Of a DNA stretch of 56,832 nucleotides, positions 9,223-16,705 are shown piece after piece (the stretch's first letter is position 1; each line of letters starts with the position of its first letter). The notes under the pieces were generated by a model. It had not been told where the DNA came from and did not search any database. It worked only from the letters and a program-made list of their open reading frames with translations. Location of the stretch: the NCBI GenBank assembly GCA_021154985.1, contig JAJNQE010000154.1, forward strand, positions 1 through 56,832, given 5' to 3'. The translations under genes were made by a program, and so were the position numbers. This DNA is from Hydrogenophaga sp. (GTDB lineage Bacteria > Pseudomonadota > Gammaproteobacteria > Burkholderiales > Burkholderiaceae_C).

Positions 9223-9704
9223 GCAAAAACGCCGACGCGATTCTCCTGGTTGAAGACAACCCCGACGACGCCGAACTGACGAAACTGGCGCTCTCGCGCC
9301 ACGGTCTGGACGGGCGCGTCACCCACGTGTCCGACGGCATGCAGGCGCTGGACTACCTGCACCGGCGCAACGGCTTCACCAACCGCTCCGGCAGCAACCC
9401 CGTGCTGGTCCTGCTCGATCTCAAGATGCCCTTGCTCGACGGCATCGGTGTGCTCAAGGAAATCAAGGGCAGCGACCTGCTGCACAACATCCCGGTGGTG
9501 GTGCTCACCTCGTCCACCGAGCCCAGCGACCTGCTGCGCGCCTACGACGCCGGCACCAACGCCTACATCGCCAAACCCACCGAGTTCTCGCAGTTCCTCA
9601 GTGCCATGAAGCACGTGTGCGAGTTCTGGATCAACATCAACCAGACCGCACCCCAGACCGTCACCGCCACGGTGCGCAACACCGGTTTTGGTGACCTGAT
9701 CTGA
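9219..9704 (+). CDS. Single-domain response regulator, Rcp1-like
   Basis: 161 residues made of one CheY-like receiver: acidic pocket VEDNPDD, phospho-acceptor Asp67 in LLDLKMP, switch Thr in VVVLTSS and Lys in AYIAKP. The TNRSGSNPVLVLLDL insertion before the acceptor and the FWININ ending are features of Rcp1-type receivers that serve phytochrome-like kinases. It overlaps the kinase gene by 4 bases, so translation is coupled. There is no output domain, so it must act by protein contact or as a relay intermediate. Confidence 0.93.
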   Translation: MSKNADAILLVEDNPDDAELTKLALSRHGLDGRVTHVSDGMQALDYLHRRNGFTNRSGSNPVLVLLDLKMPLLDGIGVLKEIKGSDLLHNIPVVVLTSSTEPSDLLRAYDAGTNAYIAKPTEFSQFLSAMKHVCEFWININQTAPQTVTATVRNTGFGDLI

Positions 9705-9722
9705 GCCAGGCTCCGACCCCGC

Positions 9723-11546
9723 TCACCAGGTATCGATGAAGCGGGTGGCCGACGGCTCTGCCACCTTGGCGCCCGCCAGCCCCTGCACCAGCCAGTGCCG
9801 CGTGTGCGCCGGGTCGATCACCGCGTCGATTTCCAGCGTGGTGGCCATCTGCTCGGCCGAACCCTTGGCGTACTGCTCGGCCAACAGGCGATCGAACAGG
9901 GCGTCGCGCTCTGCGCCCTCGGCTGCGGCCCGCAATTCCTTGCGGTAGCCCAGGCGCACCGCACCCTCCAGGCCCATGGCGCCGAACTCGCCGGTGGGCC
10001 AGGCCACGGTGAACACCGGCGCATGAAAGCCGCCGGCCGTCATGCCCATCGCGCCCAGGCCATAGCCCTTGCGCAGCACCACGGCAAAGAACGGCACACG
10101 CAGTTTTGCAGCCGTCACGAACAACCGGCTCACGTGCCGCACCTGCGCCTGTGCCTCGGTCGCCGGACCCACCATGAAACCCGGGGTGTCCACCAGGCTC
10201 ACGATGGGCAGGCCATGGGCATTGCACAGCTGCATGAAGCGCGCTGCCTTGTCGGCCGCGTCGGCGTCGATGGCGCCACCCAGGTGCAGCGGGTTGTTGG
10301 CCATCAAGCCCACCGCACGGCCTTCGATGCGTGCCAGCGCGGTGTGGATGCCCACACCAAAACCGGTGCGCAACGGCAGCAGGCTGCCCTCGTCCACCAG
10401 GCCTTGCATGATGCTGCGCGTGTCATAGCTGCGCAGGCGGTTTTCGGGCACAGCGTCGCGCAGAGCCGCACTGTCGGGCGCCACCCAGGTGGCCAGACGT
10501 CCCTGGAAGAACGACAGGCAATGCCGCGCAGCCACCACGGCCTGTGACTCGTCGTCCACCAGCACGTCGATCACCCCGTTGGTGTGCTGCACATCGCTCG
10601 GGCCGATCTCCTCGGGCCGGAACGTGCCCAGCCCGCCGCCTTCCACCATGGCCGGGCCACCCATGCCGATGTTGCTGCCGCGCGTGGCGATGATCACGTC
10701 GCTGCAGCCCAGCAACGCGGCGTTGCCGGCAAAGCAGCGCCCGCTCACAACGCCCACCACCGGCACTTCGCCCGAGAGCCGGGCCAGGGCGGCGAAGGTG
10801 CCCACGTGCAGCCCGGCCACGATGGGCATGTCGATGTCGCCCGGTCGCCCTCCCCCGCCTTCGGCGAACAAAACCACGGGCAGTTTCTGCGCCAGCGCAA
10901 TGCCCAACAAGCGGTCGGTCTTCTGGTGGTTGCGCATGCCCTGCGTGCCCGCGAGCACGGTGGCGTCGTAAGCGAGCACCACCGTGCGCGACCGCTCGGT
11001 ACCGAACAACGCGCCGTTGACAGCGCCCACACCGGTCACCATGCCGTCGGCCGGGGTGTTCGCGATCAGGTCTTGCTCGCTGCGGCGGCTTCGCTGCGCC
11101 GCCACCGCGAACGCGCCGTATTCGAGAAAGCTGTCCGGGTCACACAGATCGGCGATGTTTTCGCGCGCCGTGCGCAGGCCCAGTGCGTGGCGGCGCGCCA
11201 CCGCCTCGGGCCGGGCCGCGTCGCGGGTGAAAGCCTCGCGTGCCTGCAAGGCCTGCAGGTCGGGGCGGACCCGGGCACTGCCGCCCTGGGGCGTCACGGT
11301 GGGCCCAGCGGGGGCATCCGCAGCAGGCACCCATGGCTCCAGGCGCATCAACACCTCACCCATCTGGACAGGCTCGCCCGAGGCCAGCAGGAGCTCCAGC
11401 ACACGCCCATCGGCTTCGGCACGCAGTTCGTGCTCCATCTTCATGGCTTCGAGCACCACCAGCGCATCACCCCGGCGCACCGCATCGCCCGGTGCCACCA
11501 ACCATTCAACAATCCGGGCCTGCAAAGGAGCGCGCAAGGTGTTCAT
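9723..11546 (-). CDS. Biotin carrier-carboxyltransferase fusion (acyl-CoA carboxylase type)
   Basis: 607 residues from the ATG at 11546 (in-frame ATG alternative at 11573). Residues 1-75 are a biotinyl domain with the biotinylation site EAMKMEH (Lys36); residues 90-605 are a carboxyltransferase of the AccD/PccB/MccB family with N- and C-terminal crotonase-like halves (FAEGGGGRPGD, GRCFAGNAALLG, NIGMGGPAMVEGGG, SLVDTPGFMVG, RKGYGLGAMGM). It should move CO2 from biotin to an acyl-CoA. Carrier and transferase are normally separate in these complexes, or the carrier is fused to biotin carboxylase. No biotin carboxylase is in the window, so it must be encoded elsewhere. Substrate unknown. Confidence 0.88.
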   Translation of the reverse strand: MNTLRAPLQARIVEWLVAPGDAVRRGDALVVLEAMKMEHELRAEADGRVLELLLASGEPVQMGEVLMRLEPWVPAADAPAGPTVTPQGGSARVRPDLQALQAREAFTRDAARPEAVARRHALGLRTARENIADLCDPDSFLEYGAFAVAAQRSRRSEQDLIANTPADGMVTGVGAVNGALFGTERSRTVVLAYDATVLAGTQGMRNHQKTDRLLGIALAQKLPVVLFAEGGGGRPGDIDMPIVAGLHVGTFAALARLSGEVPVVGVVSGRCFAGNAALLGCSDVIIATRGSNIGMGGPAMVEGGGLGTFRPEEIGPSDVQHTNGVIDVLVDDESQAVVAARHCLSFFQGRLATWVAPDSAALRDAVPENRLRSYDTRSIMQGLVDEGSLLPLRTGFGVGIHTALARIEGRAVGLMANNPLHLGGAIDADAADKAARFMQLCNAHGLPIVSLVDTPGFMVGPATEAQAQVRHVSRLFVTAAKLRVPFFAVVLRKGYGLGAMGMTAGGFHAPVFTVAWPTGEFGAMGLEGAVRLGYRKELRAAAEGAERDALFDRLLAEQYAKGSAEQMATTLEIDAVIDPAHTRHWLVQGLAGAKVAEPSATRFIDTW

Positions 11547-11605
11547 GGCCGGATTCTGCGCCGCGTGGGCCATGTTCACGGTCGATGGCGCGACAGGTCT
11601 GCCCA

Positions 11606-11636
11606 CAACAAAACAGGCCCTGAAAAGGGCCTGTTT
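11606..11636 (-). terminator. Rho-independent terminator
   Basis: Perfect 11-base-pair stem AAACAGGCCCT / AGGGCCTGTTT (11611-11621 with 11626-11636) closing a 4-base loop. On the minus strand it is followed by TGTTGTGG, extending the T run to TTTTGTTGT. It lies 21 bases after the stop of the RRM-like gene at 11658-12017 and before the carboxyltransferase gene, so the two are probably separate transcripts. Confidence 0.75.
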
Positions 11637-11657
11637 CGGGGGAAGCGCGAAGCGGCT

Positions 11658-12017
11658 TCAATAAATGTCGGAGTCGGCCCACTGGGACGAAGGGCCAAAA
11701 TCGTCGGCCGTCACCGGCGTGTTGAGGTTCAGCACAAACACCACCTCGCCACCAAAACGCCCCACGCCCAGGCTCTTCATGAGCAGCTGCTCCTGTTCAG
11801 GGCGTTCCATGCGGAGAAAGCAGATGGCCTGCTTGGTGCCTTCGTGCATGGCGGTGAGGATGTCCAGGCGCGTGATGCGACCGAACTCGCTGCACAGCTG
11901 GTGCAGCGCGGATTTCAAGCTCGGCACATCGCTGTGTTGCCTGAGTTCTGCAAGTGTGCTCACAATCAACTCCCCAAGTTCGTTGCCGTCATCACATTGG
12001 TGCGCCGCTGCGGGCAT
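11658..12017 (-). CDS. Small protein with RRM-like fold (putative RNA-binding)
   Basis: 119 residues from an ATG at 12017, chosen because AGGGAG sits five bases upstream; a longer start at 12041 has no ribosome site. The order of elements (LHQLCSEFGRITRLDIL, then KQAICFLRM, then a GEVVFVLNL strand) follows the beta-alpha-beta pattern of an RNA-recognition motif, although the RNP aromatic positions are weak. No signal peptide or membrane segment. A strong terminator follows. The gene is divergent from the GGDEF-EAL gene. The RNA-binding role is inference; I do not recognise a named family. Confidence 0.75.
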   Translation of the reverse strand: MPAAAHQCDDGNELGELIVSTLAELRQHSDVPSLKSALHQLCSEFGRITRLDILTAMHEGTKQAICFLRMERPEQEQLLMKSLGVGRFGGEVVFVLNLNTPVTADDFGPSSQWADSDIY

Positions 12018-12104
12018 GGGCTCCCTGCAACGGAACGCCATGGTAGAACAGAAGTAACGAAAAGCCTGCGGATTGTTACAAATTCGCCGACTGGCCGCCG
12101 CTCT

Positions 12105-12120
12105 TGTGATCTTGATCACG
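12105..12120. promoter_or_regulatory. Palindromic CRP/FNR-family operator candidate
   Basis: TGTGATCTTGATCACG contains perfect 6-base arms GTGATC/GATCAC around TT and fits the CRP pattern TGTGA-N6-TCACA at 9 of 10 positions. It lies in the 189-base divergent region, 88 bases before the start of the RRM-like gene and 86 before the GGDEF-EAL gene, so it could act on either. Confidence 0.5.
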
Positions 12121-12206
12121 CTGTGGGTGTGAAGCATGCCCTCACCATGTGTGTGTTGCGTGACAACGCACACTTTGCCGACCCCCAACCACCGGGCCCA
12201 ATCTCC

Positions 12207-15185
12207 ATGCGAAACGGAACTCCCACACCGCGCAGCGCGCTGATCAAAGAAATCGACTTCGAGGCCACGGGCACCTGGTCGAGCGCGCGGGACTTCTCGG
12301 GGTTTCATCAGCTGGCGCAGCTGGCCGCCCAGTTGGCGGGGAGCGCTGCGGCCGTGGTGCTGGACACCACCCCATGGCCGCCGGTGGTGCTGGGCGTGCA
12401 CGGTGTTTCCAGCGATGCGGCGACCAGCGCGGCCCAGTTCAGCGCGGCGGCGCTCCCGGACCGTGGTCGGGAGACGCGCGTGATCGATCTCCGCTCGGAG
12501 CCCGGGTATGGCAGCGCAGCGGCGGGCACCGAGTGGTCCAGCGTGCGCCATGCGCACTGGTTGCCGGTGGCCCCCATGGGCGGACAGGCCGGTGTGGCCC
12601 TGCTGTTGCTGGACGCCACGGCCCAGCCGCCGCAGTCCCCGACCAACGCCACGCTGAACCTGCTGGCAGTCCACGCGGCCGAAGTGCTGTCGCTGTGGCG
12701 CCGCTGCGAAGTGAGCGAGCAGTACAACGTGAACGTGCTGCGCAAGAGCGAAAGCCGCCTCAACCTCACCGAGCACACCGCCGGTGCGGGCAGCTGGTCG
12801 ATGCAGGTGTCTTCGGGACTGGTCACGCACTCCGACGAGTTCGCCACCATCCTGGGCCTGCCGGACCACCGCCATGTGGTCTCGCTCGACTCGATGGTGC
12901 AGCGCTACAACCCCGAGTGGCGCAGCGGCATCCGCCAGCGGCTGGAGCGCTGCGCGGTCATCGGCGAGGGCTTTGACGAAGAAATACAGATCATGGTGGA
13001 GGGTGGCTCGCCCAAGTGGGTGCGCACCGTGGGCACCGCCGTGCGCAACAAGGATGGGCGCATCCTGCGCATCCAGGGCGCGATCCAGGACATCTCGGCG
13101 CAAAAACAGGCGCAGCAGGACACCCTGCGCCTGGCGATGCGCCTGACCACCACGCTGGCCAGCATCACCGAGGCCTTCGTCACGCTGGACCGCCAGTGTT
13201 GCTTCACCTACCTGAACCAGGAGAGCGAGCGGCTGCTGCAAAAAACCACCGCCGAGCTGCTGGGCGAAGAGGTGTGGAAGGACTTCACCGGCGGACTGGC
13301 CGAGCGGCTGAAGGACAAACTCACCCGCTCGCTCAACACCAACCGCCGGGTGGAGCTGGAAGATTTTTTCCCTTCGCTGGGCAAATGGCTGGAGGTGCGC
13401 GCCTACCCGTTTGCCGAAGGCTTGGCCGTGTATTTCCGCGACGTCACCGAGCGCCGGCGTTCGCAGGAACAGCTGATGCTGCTGGAGACCAGTGTGTCCC
13501 GGCTCAACGACATCGTGGCCATTGCCGAGACCGGCGCCAGCGCGCAGGAGCCGCGCATCGTTTTCGTCAACGACGCCTTCGAACAACACACCGGCTACAC
13601 CCGCGCCGAGGTGCTCGGCCAGACGCCGCGCATGCTGCTCGAGCTCGACCCGGCCATCACCAAACTCAAGGCGCTGGCCGCAGGCTTGCAGCAGAACCAG
13701 CAGGCCCGCACCGAGCTGATGGTGCGGCGCAAGAACGGCGCGCTGTTCTGGGTCGAACTGGAGGTGGTCTCGGTGCAGGCCAATGCCGAGGAGGTGACGC
13801 ACTGGGTGGCGGTCGGACGCGACATCACGCAGCGAAAGACCGCCGAAGACATGATCCGCCACCTGGCCTTCTACGACGCGCTCACCGACCTGCCCAACCG
13901 CCAGTTGCTGCTGGACCGGCTGCAACAGGCGCTGGCAGCCAGCGCGCGTTCGGGCCAGCACGGCGCGCTGATGTTCATTGATCTGGACAACTTCAAGGTG
14001 CTCAACGACACGCTGGGGCACCACATGGGCGACCAGCTGCTGCAGAAGGTGGCGTCGCGCCTGACGCGCAGCGTGCGCAAGACCGACATGGTGGCGCGCC
14101 TGGGTGGTGACGAGTTTGTGGTGATGGTGGACGACCTGAGCACCGACCCCGATGCCGCCGCCTACAAAGCCCGTGCGCTGGCCGAGAAGGTGCTGAACAC
14201 CCTGCGCGAACCGTTCCAGCTCACGGGCCACCAGCAGTTCGCCACCCCGAGCATTGGGGTGACCTCGTTCTGTGGCGACCACAACGACGTGGGTGAGCTG
14301 CTCAAGCAGGCCGACCTGGCGATGTACCAGGCCAAATCGCTGGGGCGCAACACCGTGTGTTTTTTCGATCCCGGCATGCAGGCCACGGTGAGTGCCAACG
14401 CCACCGTGAGCTCCGACCTGCGCGTGGCCCTGCGCGAGGCGCAGTTCGTGGTGCACTACCAGCCGCAGGTGGACCGGGTGGGCGTGATCACCGGTGTGGA
14501 AGCCCTGGTGCGCTGGCAGCACCCGCAGCGCGGTCTGGTGTTCCCGGCCGATTTCATTCCAGTGGCCGAAGACACCGGCCTCATCCTGCCGCTGGGCCAG
14601 TGGGTGCTGGAGACCGCCTGCGAACAGCTCGCCGCCTGGGCCGACCGACCGCAGACCGCCAGCCTGAGCATCGCGGTGAACGTGAGCGTTCGCCAGTTCC
14701 GCCACCCCGATTTCGTGGACATGGTGATGGCCGCCATCCAGCGCACCGGTATCCGGCCACACCGCCTCAAGCTGGAGCTCACCGAAAGCCTGCTGGCCGA
14801 CCGCATGGAGATCACGATCGGCAAGATGGGCATGCTCAAGGCGCTGGGGGTGACGCTCTCGCTCGACGATTTCGGCGTGGGTTACTCGTCGCTCTCGGTG
14901 CTCAAGCGCCTGCCGCTGGACCAGCTCAAGATCGACAAAGGTTTTGTGGCCGACGTGCTGACCGACCCCAACGACGCCGCGATCTCACGCGCCATCATTT
15001 CGCTGGCCCAGAGCTTGAGCCTGCAGGTGGTGGCCGAAGGCGTGGAAACCCAGGAGCAGCGCGACTTTCTGGCCTACCAGGGCTGCGACCAGTTCCAGGG
15101 GCACCTGTTCTCGAAACCGCTACCGATCGAGGCTCTGGACGCCATGCTGGAGAACCCGACCTCCGGCATGTTGGTCATGTCGTAG
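12207..15185 (+). CDS. GAF/PAS-GGDEF-EAL c-di-GMP turnover protein
   Basis: 992 residues from the ATG at 12207 (the frame stays open far upstream, but composition there is non-coding). Order: a GAF-like N-terminal domain (about 20-185, weak), three PAS domains (about 190-305, 310-415, 420-545), GGDEF (about 550-720) and EAL (730-980). The diguanylate cyclase signature GGDEF is intact at 633-637 with an inhibitory-site RxxD (RKTD, 624-627). The phosphodiesterase EAL (765-767) keeps NVSVRQF, the Glu of LELTESLL, LDDFGVGYSSL, KIDKGFV and AEGVET, so both activities are possible. No membrane segments. Such proteins commonly tune biofilm or motility; twitching genes lie 6.4 kb away. A CRP-like site lies upstream and a repeat follows. 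Confidence 0.93.
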   Translation: MRNGTPTPRSALIKEIDFEATGTWSSARDFSGFHQLAQLAAQLAGSAAAVVLDTTPWPPVVLGVHGVSSDAATSAAQFSAAALPDRGRETRVIDLRSEPGYGSAAAGTEWSSVRHAHWLPVAPMGGQAGVALLLLDATAQPPQSPTNATLNLLAVHAAEVLSLWRRCEVSEQYNVNVLRKSESRLNLTEHTAGAGSWSMQVSSGLVTHSDEFATILGLPDHRHVVSLDSMVQRYNPEWRSGIRQRLERCAVIGEGFDEEIQIMVEGGSPKWVRTVGTAVRNKDGRILRIQGAIQDISAQKQAQQDTLRLAMRLTTTLASITEAFVTLDRQCCFTYLNQESERLLQKTTAELLGEEVWKDFTGGLAERLKDKLTRSLNTNRRVELEDFFPSLGKWLEVRAYPFAEGLAVYFRDVTERRRSQEQLMLLETSVSRLNDIVAIAETGASAQEPRIVFVNDAFEQHTGYTRAEVLGQTPRMLLELDPAITKLKALAAGLQQNQQARTELMVRRKNGALFWVELEVVSVQANAEEVTHWVAVGRDITQRKTAEDMIRHLAFYDALTDLPNRQLLLDRLQQALAASARSGQHGALMFIDLDNFKVLNDTLGHHMGDQLLQKVASRLTRSVRKTDMVARLGGDEFVVMVDDLSTDPDAAAYKARALAEKVLNTLREPFQLTGHQQFATPSIGVTSFCGDHNDVGELLKQADLAMYQAKSLGRNTVCFFDPGMQATVSANATVSSDLRVALREAQFVVHYQPQVDRVGVITGVEALVRWQHPQRGLVFPADFIPVAEDTGLILPLGQWVLETACEQLAAWADRPQTASLSIAVNVSVRQFRHPDFVDMVMAAIQRTGIRPHRLKLELTESLLADRMEITIGKMGMLKALGVTLSLDDFGVGYSSLSVLKRLPLDQLKIDKGFVADVLTDPNDAAISRAIISLAQSLSLQVVAEGVETQEQRDFLAYQGCDQFQGHLFSKPLPIEALDAMLENPTSGMLVMS

Positions 15186-15199
15186 GCGCGACGGGCACG

Positions 15200-15276
15200 C
15201 CGCCGGGCCGCCCCAAGGCGGGCCCAGCCCCCTCGGGGGGCAGCGGACCTCGCGAAGCGGGGGAGCGTGGGGGCTC
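15200..15276. repeat. Intergenic GC-rich repeat, family A copy 2
   Basis: Shares with 2268-2342 the blocks GCCGCCGGGCCGCCCCAAGG, CCCTCGGGGGGCAGC and AGCGTGGGGGCT in the same order. It sits between the convergent stops of the GGDEF-EAL and glutamine-synthetase-like genes, where a bidirectional terminator would be useful. Confidence 0.75.
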
Positions 15277-15280
15277 GTTC

Positions 15281-16639
15281 CTAGACATGGAGCAACAAGA
15301 AGCGCCGCTCCCACGGGCTGATCACGTCGAAGAACTCGCGGTACTCGGTTTCCTTGATCGCGCTGTAGGTCTGAATGAAGTGCTCGCCGAACAGGTCCAC
15401 CAGCGGCGCGCAACCCATGAGCTTCTCGATGGCATCGTCCAGGTGGCGCGGCAGCTGGTGCGGCTGCTCGTAGGCGCTGCCGGTGAGCGGATCGTTCGGC
15501 TTCAGCCCCTGCTTCATGCCGAGGTAGCCGCAGGCGAGACTGGCCGCAATCGCCAGGTAGGGGTTCACGTCCACCCCGGCCAGACGGTTTTCAACGCGCC
15601 GGTCTTGCGGGCCCGAGTGAGGCACGCGCAGGCCACAGGTGCGGTTGTCGTAGCCCCAGCTCAGGTTGATGGGAGCTGACGTGAAGCGCGAGAGCCGGCG
15701 GTAGGAGTTGACGTAGGGCGCAAAGAACGCCGTGGCCGCGGGCAGGTAGGTTTGCAGGCCGCCGATGTAATGAAAGAAAGCGTCGGACGGTTCGCCGTCG
15801 GGCTTGCTGAAGATGTTCTGTCCGCCATCGATGCCGACCACGCTCTGGTGGATGTGCATGGCGCTGCCGGGCTGGCCCTGCATGGGCTTGGCCATGAAGG
15901 TGGCGTACATCTGGTGGCGGATCGCCACCTCGCGGATGGTGCGCTTGAACAGGAACACCTGGTCGGCCAGCGGCAGCGGGTCGCCGTGGTCGATGTTGAT
16001 CTCCATCTGCGCCGTGCCCATCTCGTGGATCAGCGTGTCGAGCTGGATGCCCTCGGCCTCGCACCAGTCGTACATCACGTCGAAGATGTCGTCGTACTCG
16101 TTGATGGCATCCATCGAGAAGCTCTGCATGCCGGCCTCGGTGCGCTGGGTTCGCCCCACCGGGGGCTTGAGCGGAATGTCTTCATCGGGCTCGATCTGCA
16201 CCAGGTAGAACTCCATCTCGGGCGCCACCACCGGCTTCCAGCCTTCATCGGCATAGAGCTTGAGCACGCGGCGCAGCACGTTGCGCGGCGACAGCGCGAA
16301 CGGCTTGCCGTCGAACGCAAAACAGTCGTGGATGATCTGCGCGGTGGGCTCCTTGGCCCAGGGCACCGGGCGCAGCGTGTTCGGGTCGGGCTTGAGCAAC
16401 ATGTCCGGGTCGGCCACCGAGGTGAAGTCCTTCTCGGGGTAGTCGCCGGTCACCGTCATGGCCAGCACCGCCTCGGGCAGACGCAGGCCCACCGCCGGGT
16501 TGTACTTGTGGCGCGGCACGATCTTGCCGCGCGCCTGGCCCGCCATGTCGGGGATCAGGCACTCCACTTCGGTGATGCGGTGTTCGTCCAGCCATTGCTG
16601 GATGCGCTGGGCGTCGGCGGGGGCGGTGAGGTCGGCCAT
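15281..16639 (-). CDS. Glutamine-synthetase-family ligase, PuuA/GlnT-like
   Basis: ATP-dependent gamma-glutamyl-amide ligase. 452 residues from the ATG at 16639 (a GTG at 16669 would add 10). Beta-grasp N-domain (about 10-105) and catalytic domain (110-450) with the metal and substrate motifs APEMEFYLV, MGTAQMEINIDHG, GSAMHIHQS and NRLAGVDVNPYLA. Wording fits the GlnT/PuuA branch (gamma-glutamylputrescine or similar) rather than the housekeeping GlnA, which is usually about 470 residues with an adenylylation Tyr site I do not see. It lies downstream of putA on the same strand, 66 bases away, consistent with amine or amino-acid catabolism. Confidence 0.88.
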   Translation of the reverse strand: MADLTAPADAQRIQQWLDEHRITEVECLIPDMAGQARGKIVPRHKYNPAVGLRLPEAVLAMTVTGDYPEKDFTSVADPDMLLKPDPNTLRPVPWAKEPTAQIIHDCFAFDGKPFALSPRNVLRRVLKLYADEGWKPVVAPEMEFYLVQIEPDEDIPLKPPVGRTQRTEAGMQSFSMDAINEYDDIFDVMYDWCEAEGIQLDTLIHEMGTAQMEINIDHGDPLPLADQVFLFKRTIREVAIRHQMYATFMAKPMQGQPGSAMHIHQSVVGIDGGQNIFSKPDGEPSDAFFHYIGGLQTYLPAATAFFAPYVNSYRRLSRFTSAPINLSWGYDNRTCGLRVPHSGPQDRRVENRLAGVDVNPYLAIAASLACGYLGMKQGLKPNDPLTGSAYEQPHQLPRHLDDAIEKLMGCAPLVDLFGEHFIQTYSAIKETEYREFFDVISPWERRFLLLHV

Positions 16640-16705
16640 GGGCTTGATGTGTTGCAAAGGTGGCGCCACTGTAAGCCCGCGCCACGCCCGCGCACAGGCC
16701 GCTTC

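Noticed and set aside
11658..14762. A 1034-codon frame on the minus strand
   Set aside because: Only the last 119 codons form a plausible protein with a ribosome site; the rest is antisense to the GGDEF-EAL gene.
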